DNA of 64,000 nt from CAYMKL01 sp964390805 (lineage in GTDB: Bacteria; Chloroflexota; Anaerolineae; VGOG01): assembly GCA_964390805.1 (NCBI GenBank), contig CAYMKL010000024.1, forward strand, positions 1 to 64,000. The letters run 5' to 3'. The position numbers and the translations under genes were made by a program. Positions 59,831-64,000 of this stretch are shown here, in pieces (position 1 is the first letter of the stretch; each line of letters opens with the position of its first letter). The notes beneath the pieces were generated by a model. That model made no database searches and was not told the origin of the DNA. It worked only from the letters and a program-made list of their open reading frames with translations.

Positions 59831-60466
59831 ATGACAGTGCAACAGCCGAATCTGCGGGAGGAGATGACGCTCTATGCCGAGGGCTATCGCCATATCGCCG
59901 GGCTCGATGAGGCCGGGCGAGGCTCCTGGGCAGGCCCAGTGGTGGCAGGCGCTGTTATCCTACCTGTAGACCGACCTGACTTATTCCAAGCACTGGACGG
60001 CGTCCGAGACTCCAAGCAACTCACCCCCCGACAGCGCGAGCGCCTATATGAAATCATCGAGTCCGTAGCCTCGGTTGTGGGAGTGGGAAGTGTGCCCCCG
60101 GATAAGATAGATAAGCTAGGCATCGTGCCCACCACCCGGCAAGCCATGGGTCTGGCCATCGCCCGATTGGCCCCGCCCCCCGATTTCCTCCTCGTAGATT
60201 ACCTGAACTTGCCCGAGCTATCTATCCCCCAGAAGAGCATCACTCATGGCGATGCCCTGTCCATCTCGATAGCCGCTGCCTCTATTGTAGCAAAGGTCAC
60301 TCGTGATAGGCTGATGGTCGAGTTGGATGCTCGGTATCCAGGATATGGCTTTGCCCGTCACAAAGGTTACGGCACTCGTCAGCACAGGGAGTCTCTTGTC
60401 AGCCTCGGTCCTTCTCCGATTCATCGGCTATCCTATGCTCCAATGAAGCTGATGCTACAGGAGTGA
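59831..60466 (+). CDS. rnhB: Ribonuclease HII
   Basis: Cuts RNA in RNA-DNA hybrids and at single ribonucleotides. The metal-site motif HIAGLDEAGRGSWAGPVVAG, then GVRDSKQLTPRQRERL, FLLVDY and KSITHGDALSISIAAASIVA are diagnostic. ATG 59831 is chosen; the start at 59864 sits too close to its GGAGGAG. 211 aa. Confidence 0.96.
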   Translation: MTVQQPNLREEMTLYAEGYRHIAGLDEAGRGSWAGPVVAGAVILPVDRPDLFQALDGVRDSKQLTPRQRERLYEIIESVASVVGVGSVPPDKIDKLGIVPTTRQAMGLAIARLAPPPDFLLVDYLNLPELSIPQKSITHGDALSISIAAASIVAKVTRDRLMVELDARYPGYGFARHKGYGTRQHRESLVSLGPSPIHRLSYAPMKLMLQE

Positions 60467-60475
60467 GAATTTCCC

Positions 60476-61264
60476 ATGTTTGGGCACAGAAAACGAAAAA
60501 GAAAAAAGATCGGTCTAGCTCTGGGTGGGGGCTCGGTGAGGGGAGCCGCCCACCTGGGCGTGCTGGAGGTTTTGGAGCGAGAGGGCATCTGGCCTGACTA
60601 CGTGGCCGGCGTTAGCGCGGGATCGGTCGTGGGGGCCGTGTACTGCGCGGGGCTGGATTTGGACGAGATAAAGCGCCTGGCACTGGGGCTCCATTGGAAA
60701 AAGCTGGGCCGGGTCACCCGCCCTCGTCTGGGTTTCCTCGACGGACGTCGGCTGGAGGAATATCTGGAGGAAGTCATCGGCCCTCTTCAGTTCGAGGAGT
60801 TGGAGATACCCTTTGCCGCCGTAGCTGTGGATATCGTGCGTGGGGAGGTAGTGGTGCTCAAAGAGGGACCAGTGGCTCCGTCCGTGCAGGCCAGTTGCGC
60901 CATACCAGGCATCTTCACGCCAGTGGAGAGGGGAGACCAAATACTAGTAGATGGGGGAGTGTTAAATAACCTGCCCGTGTCGGTCGCTCGGGACATGGGG
61001 GCCAACTATGTCATCGCCGTAGATTTGCTTCCCCCTACCATCTGGGGGGCAAGGCCCCGCAATCTATTTGAGATGTTCTACCTGTCTTTTTATGCTTTAT
61101 TGCGTGCTGCCCACAGCGAGGCTCCAGGGGCCGATTGCCTGATCGTCCCGGCCATCGGCAAGTTCAACTGGGTGGACTTCTCCCAGGTTGGAGCCCTGAT
61201 CGAAAGGGGACGCCAAGCAGCCGAGGCCAAGATCGAGCAAATCAAGCAGGACCTGGAACTGTAG
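60476..61264 (+). CDS. Patatin-like phospholipase
   Basis: Predicted lipid acyl hydrolase with a Ser-Asp dyad. Oxyanion loop GLALGGGSVRGAAHLGVLEV, nucleophile elbow GVSAGS (Ser47) and LVDGGVLNNLPVSVA (catalytic Asp) are present. The N-terminus is very basic (GHRKRKRKKI), which may favour membrane contact. Ten bases after rnhB. Its stop lies only six bases from the end of the convergent serine-recombinase gene. 262 aa. Confidence 0.92.
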   Translation: MFGHRKRKRKKIGLALGGGSVRGAAHLGVLEVLEREGIWPDYVAGVSAGSVVGAVYCAGLDLDEIKRLALGLHWKKLGRVTRPRLGFLDGRRLEEYLEEVIGPLQFEELEIPFAAVAVDIVRGEVVVLKEGPVAPSVQASCAIPGIFTPVERGDQILVDGGVLNNLPVSVARDMGANYVIAVDLLPPTIWGARPRNLFEMFYLSFYALLRAAHSEAPGADCLIVPAIGKFNWVDFSQVGALIERGRQAAEAKIEQIKQDLEL

Positions 61265-61269
61265 GTTTG

Positions 61270-62877
61270 CTAAAAGCGCCCTCTTGTGGTACAAGACACA
61301 ATCAACAACTCCTGCCCTAACTCACACCTCACATGGGCCACTTTCTGCCCATCCTCAACGTTCAGTACAACCTGCACATCCAACAACTCTATCACCTGGC
61401 GCTTGGCCTCAAAGTCGGCATTTTCCAGTCCTGTCCTCACTTGCTCCGCAAATTCCTCGATTGTCGCAATATCCTCGTCTGTAAGAATCGCCTCCTCTAG
61501 CTGAGCCCGAAACGAAGCCCGCTGCTTCTCCAGACCGGAAATGATGGACTCCAAGTGTACCTTGCGTTGTGTCAGCACCTCCTTGGGAAAGTCCCCTGCA
61601 AGGTAGAGATCAAGCAGTCTTTCCATCTGCCCTCGGTACCCGATGAGTTGCTCATCTAGCAGCTCCAGTCTTTCCCGCAAAGGGCGATTGGCGTCCTCCA
61701 TGGCGGCTTTCCGGGCTTCTATCCCTTGCCTCAGATTCTCTGAATTCATCAGGAAACCTGTGACCCATCCCCAGACTGCGCCATCAACCTGAGGGGCACT
61801 GAACGTAGGCAAGTCGCATACGGATCGAAGATCTTTGCGGTATGTACCAGGACAGCGATAGTAAAGATAAACGGCACCTGATTTCTTCGTGCTGGAGAGT
61901 CCCCCCAGCTTATGGGCACACCGCCCACAGGCTACCCGTCGGCCAACTAGGTATTCATACTTCGTGTTGCGTCGGCTAAGCGCCTTGTTGCGCCTGAGCC
62001 TGTCCTGCGCTGCTTGCCAAGTGTTCCTGTCTACGATGGGGGGCACGGGGACGGCAATCCAGGACTCCCGTGGATTGTATGAGTACTTGCCGTTGACTTT
62101 GCCCCTCTTTCCATAGTGCCAAACGCCACAATATGTCTCATTCCTGAGAATTTGACTGACAACTGCGGGACTCCATTCAGCATACCCCAGGCTTTTAGCC
62201 ACTCGGGGGCTTCGGTCACCCCTCGTCGGGATTCTCATCTCAGTCAAGCGAATGGCGATAGCTCTGATAGTCATTGGGCCTTGTTCTGCACCGTCTCCTC
62301 GCACATACCATTCATAGATCAACTTCACTACCTGGACCTCATCCTCAACTATAGCAAGCCGTGCCTTGCCATCCTGTGAGTTCACGAGGCAATAACCGTA
62401 GGGGTCACGGCCAAAAGTGATTACATTGCCACTCTTAACCTTCGTTCTCTTGCCTCGGCGCATTCGTTCCTGAATCTTTGCACGCTCATATTCAGCTATG
62501 GACGCCCTGATCTGCTTCATCAGCCGTCCTTCATCTGTGTCCTTATAGTCACCTAGGACATAGTAAACGCTAACCCCAGCTTGCCCTAGCTCTTCCTCGA
62601 TTATTAGCTGGTGGACAAGCTTGCGAGATAGACGGTCTATCTCGTAAACCACAATGGTATCAATCTCCCTCGCCCGGGCCATATCCCGGATACGATCCAG
62701 GCCAGGCCGGTCAAGGGTAGCACCACTAACGCCATCGTCGCTGATTTCAGCTATTACTGCCCAGTCTCGCTCTTCGGCATACTTGCGACATGCCTCAATC
62801 TGCGAGGGGAGGCTGTAGCCGTGTTTTGCTTGGTCTTCTGTACTGACTCTGGCATAGGTTGATACTCGCTTGCTCAT
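61270..62877 (-). CDS. Large serine recombinase (integrase)
   Basis: Site-specific integrase of a mobile element. The N-terminal resolvase domain has STYARVSTEDQAKHGYSLPS (catalytic Ser12) and YEIDRLSRKLVHQLIIEEEL. The recombinase domain follows (ITFGRDPYGYCL to ETYCGVWHYG), then a zinc ribbon (CGRCAHKLGG and later a Cys pair) and a coiled coil (about 385-460). ATG 62877 has GAGG upstream; ATGs at 62883 and 62889 are alternatives. AGGTG/CACCT arms flank a TATAAT just upstream, which may be an operator. 535 aa. Confidence 0.95.
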   Translation of the reverse strand: MSKRVSTYARVSTEDQAKHGYSLPSQIEACRKYAEERDWAVIAEISDDGVSGATLDRPGLDRIRDMARAREIDTIVVYEIDRLSRKLVHQLIIEEELGQAGVSVYYVLGDYKDTDEGRLMKQIRASIAEYERAKIQERMRRGKRTKVKSGNVITFGRDPYGYCLVNSQDGKARLAIVEDEVQVVKLIYEWYVRGDGAEQGPMTIRAIAIRLTEMRIPTRGDRSPRVAKSLGYAEWSPAVVSQILRNETYCGVWHYGKRGKVNGKYSYNPRESWIAVPVPPIVDRNTWQAAQDRLRRNKALSRRNTKYEYLVGRRVACGRCAHKLGGLSSTKKSGAVYLYYRCPGTYRKDLRSVCDLPTFSAPQVDGAVWGWVTGFLMNSENLRQGIEARKAAMEDANRPLRERLELLDEQLIGYRGQMERLLDLYLAGDFPKEVLTQRKVHLESIISGLEKQRASFRAQLEEAILTDEDIATIEEFAEQVRTGLENADFEAKRQVIELLDVQVVLNVEDGQKVAHVRCELGQELLIVSCTTRGRF

Positions 62878-62974
62878 TTGCATCCTCACTCTCTAGGTGC
62901 TATAATACACCTGGGAGCCCCTGGAGCCTGCCAAGACACGCAGGGGCTCCCCTGGGGGCGGCTGGGCGCTTGCC

Positions 62975-63208
62975 TTAGCCGCTCTCGCTGTTCTCTGTCC
63001 CTTTCAGGATCTCCACAACCTCGCGGGGGACGAACACCCGCTTGCTGCCCTCGACGTAGTAGCCGTCCAGAATGTTCTCCCTGCCCTCCAGGTTCGGCAT
63101 ACACTCAGGATGAGCGAAGAGAAAGGCATCGGGGGCATAATCCTCAAAGGGTATCACGAAAACTCGCTTCCCTAACTCGATCTCCTGGTCACAGGACAGG
63201 CAAAGCAT
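62975..63208 (-). CDS. Small unknown protein of the integrated element
   Basis: 77 residues beginning MLCLSCDQEIELGKRVFVIP, with a CxxC pair, a possible zinc knuckle, and YVEGSKRVFVPREVVEILKG. GGGAG precedes the ATG. Its start overlaps the preceding 45-residue ORF. Family not recognised; position next to the integrase suggests an element-specific function. Confidence 0.65.
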   Translation of the reverse strand: MLCLSCDQEIELGKRVFVIPFEDYAPDAFLFAHPECMPNLEGRENILDGYYVEGSKRVFVPREVVEILKGTENSESG

Positions 63209-63326
63209 CTCTTTTCTCCCTTCTTTGTATAAGCCTCCACAGCTTCGCCAGCCAGCGGCGAAGTAAGCTCAAGAGGCTCTCGCCTTCGACCAGTCTCAGG
63301 TCGCACCGCTTGACCTCAAAGCTCAT
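63189..63326 (-). CDS. Small basic amphipathic ORF of the element
   Basis: 45 codons, MSFEVKRCDLRLVEGESLLS then LLRRWLAKLWRLIQRREKRD, preceded by AAGGGGGTGAT, an excellent ribosome site. It overlaps the next gene by 20 bases. The Leu/Trp/Arg pattern is amphipathic. Function unknown. Confidence 0.5.
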   Translation of the reverse strand: MSFEVKRCDLRLVEGESLLSLLRRWLAKLWRLIQRREKRDALPVL

Positions 63327-63348
63327 CTATCACCCCCTTCCTGTGTGC

Positions 63349-63507
63349 TCAAATCCACCCCAGCAGCCTGCAGACGGCAATGGGCAGCAACGTCTCCAGT
63401 CGCCACAGGTCGCCTGCGCCCATCGCAATTGCAATCTGCCGATCTCCCTGCTTGACCCTCGGGAAAGCCAGCGCTTTGCTTCCCTTCCCAGGCGATAGGG
63501 ATAGAAT
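63349..63507 (-). CDS. Possible 52-codon ORF with a rare ATT start
   Basis: Frame ending in TGA at 63349 has no ATG/GTG/TTG before an internal ATG, but ATT 63507 lies five bases after AGGGAGG. The peptide LSLSPGKGSKALAFPRVKQG continues to LWRLETLLPIAVCRLLGWI. ATT starts are known but very rare, so this is tentative. Confidence 0.25.
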   Translation of the reverse strand: MLSLSPGKGSKALAFPRVKQGDRQIAIAMGAGDLWRLETLLPIAVCRLLGWI

Positions 63508-63544
63508 CTTAGCCTCCCTCTCGCAACGCTCGCTTCAAAACGAA

Positions 63545-63582
63545 AGCGGCCTCCCTGTGATCCCGCTGACAGGGAGGCCGCT
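63545..63582. terminator. 14-bp perfect hairpin in the element
   Basis: AGCGGCCTCCCTGT and ACAGGGAGGCCGCT flank a 10-base loop. No T-run; may separate the excisionase transcript from downstream genes. A second hairpin, GGGCCGTGT / ACACGGCCC, lies at 63655-63689. Confidence 0.55.
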
Positions 63583-63602
63583 CATTGACTAAAACGGTAG
63601 GC

Positions 63603-63619
63603 TGTGATAAAATATCACA
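63603..63619. promoter_or_regulatory. TGTGATA-AAA-TATCACA dyad
   Basis: A perfect 7-bp palindrome with a 3-base centre, between the excisionase-like gene and the small ORFs. It resembles an operator for a phage-type repressor. Confidence 0.5.
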
Positions 63620-63710
63620 AGCCCTGCTCGCTGCCATGCCAGCGCGTGGGGTCAGGGCCGTGTGGGTGCTAGCAACACCGACACGGCCCGCTTCGTTTAC
63701 TGGTTCTTAC

Positions 63711-63905
63711 TTACTCTTCCTCCGATTCTCCAAGCTTGTTAAGGCTGAGAAGGTCCCGTCCATAGATCCGCCAGAATCTGCCAATCTTGAAAGCCGGAAA
63801 AGCGCTCCGTTTAACCCATCTCAGCATGGTGCTGTAGCTGACTTTCAAATACTCCGCCGCTTCCCGTAGTGTGTACACTTCCCCTGGCTCAACTTTCGCC
63901 ATCAC
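63711..63905 (-). CDS. Excisionase-type HTH protein
   Basis: MerR/HTH_17-type winged helix: YTLREAAEYLKVSYSTMLRW and AFPAFKIGRFWRIYGRDLLS. Small proteins of this kind direct excision or repress integrase genes. ATG 63905 or 63902. It lies in the same direction as the serine recombinase and marks the same element. 64 aa. Confidence 0.88.
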   Translation of the reverse strand: MMAKVEPGEVYTLREAAEYLKVSYSTMLRWVKRSAFPAFKIGRFWRIYGRDLLSLNKLGESEEE

Positions 63906-64000
63906 TCTTGCCTCTAACTTCAGACTATAAACGTTATGTTAGTAGCCCCTTTTATCGATCGGGAGCAAGCGTAATATACCACAGAATCCTCGTTTTGTCA

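Noticed and set aside
62878..62906. TTGCAT-N17-TATAAT on the plus strand upstream of the integrase
   Set aside because: It points away from the integrase into a region with no supported plus-strand gene; the AGGTG/CACCT dyad around it was noted as a possible operator instead.

Overview
The window is a roughly 60% G+C bacterial chromosome segment with conserved housekeeping genes at both ends and a mosaic of accessory genes between them. Several features suggest a Chloroflexota (Anaerolineae-like) bacterium: the pyrH-frr-uppS-cdsA run, Thr/Pro-rich linkers before LysM domains, a membrane-anchored YvcK, dockerin-bearing secreted proteins, many CHAT/TPR proteins, and abundant short palindromic repeats that also interrupt genes. 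This assignment is an inference from gene content, since there is no rRNA in the window. No rRNA, tRNA or CRISPR array was recognised.

Layout. 1-6.2 kb (+): pyrH, frr, uppS, cdsA, rho and a membrane-anchored LysM/M23 peptidase. 6.3-9.6 kb (+): a glycosidase-like multidomain protein and an N-acetylmuramoyl-L-alanine amidase. 9.7-19.5 kb (+): a long operon holding a complete peptide-type ABC importer (binding protein, two permeases, two ATPases) interleaved with an Asp/Glu/hydantoin racemase, then a DUF917 protein, two M29-like aminopeptidases and a 26-codon coupled microORF. It looks like uptake and breakdown of a small amide or peptide substrate. 19.5-23.4 kb (+): a 110-residue protein and a 1162-residue CHAT-NTPase-TPR protein. 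23.7-30.1 kb (-): adenine deaminase, a large secreted HExxH protein with dockerin-like and carbohydrate-binding-like domains, and a GNAT protein. 30.3-34.4 kb (+): GntR regulator, yvcK, tpiA, a DUF4258/YgiT toxin-antitoxin-like pair and an M50-like membrane protease. 34.5-42.1 kb (+): an accessory Hsp70 cluster (TPR protein, J-like protein with HPP instead of HPD, GrpE, shortened DnaK), then phoU and a HEAT/zinc-ribbon/TPR/SEC-C protein. 42.2-49.8 kb (-): ECF sigma and anti-sigma factor, WecA-like transferase, upp, the four-subunit pyruvate:ferredoxin oxidoreductase and a double-CDGSH protein.

50.2-54.8 kb (-) is the best candidate for an undescribed system. It is an A+T-richer block with the order Gfo/Idh/MocA oxidoreductase, VOC protein, TPR-CHAT putative cysteine protease, second VOC protein. 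The genes are tightly packed, one start overlaps the preceding stop, and both flanks are about half a kilobase of non-coding sequence. 55.3-57.9 kb (-): rfbD and two family-2 glycosyltransferases for surface polysaccharide. 58.5-61.3 kb (+): trmD, rplS, rnhB and a patatin-like phospholipase. 61.3-63.9 kb (-): a large serine recombinase, small unknown genes and an excisionase-like HTH protein, which form one end of an integrated element that continues past the window.

Several promoters have near-consensus -35/-10 boxes with 16-17 base spacers. Three families of G+C-rich palindromes are inserted in frame in genes. A 'TAACGAGG'-type repeat fills many intergenic gaps.
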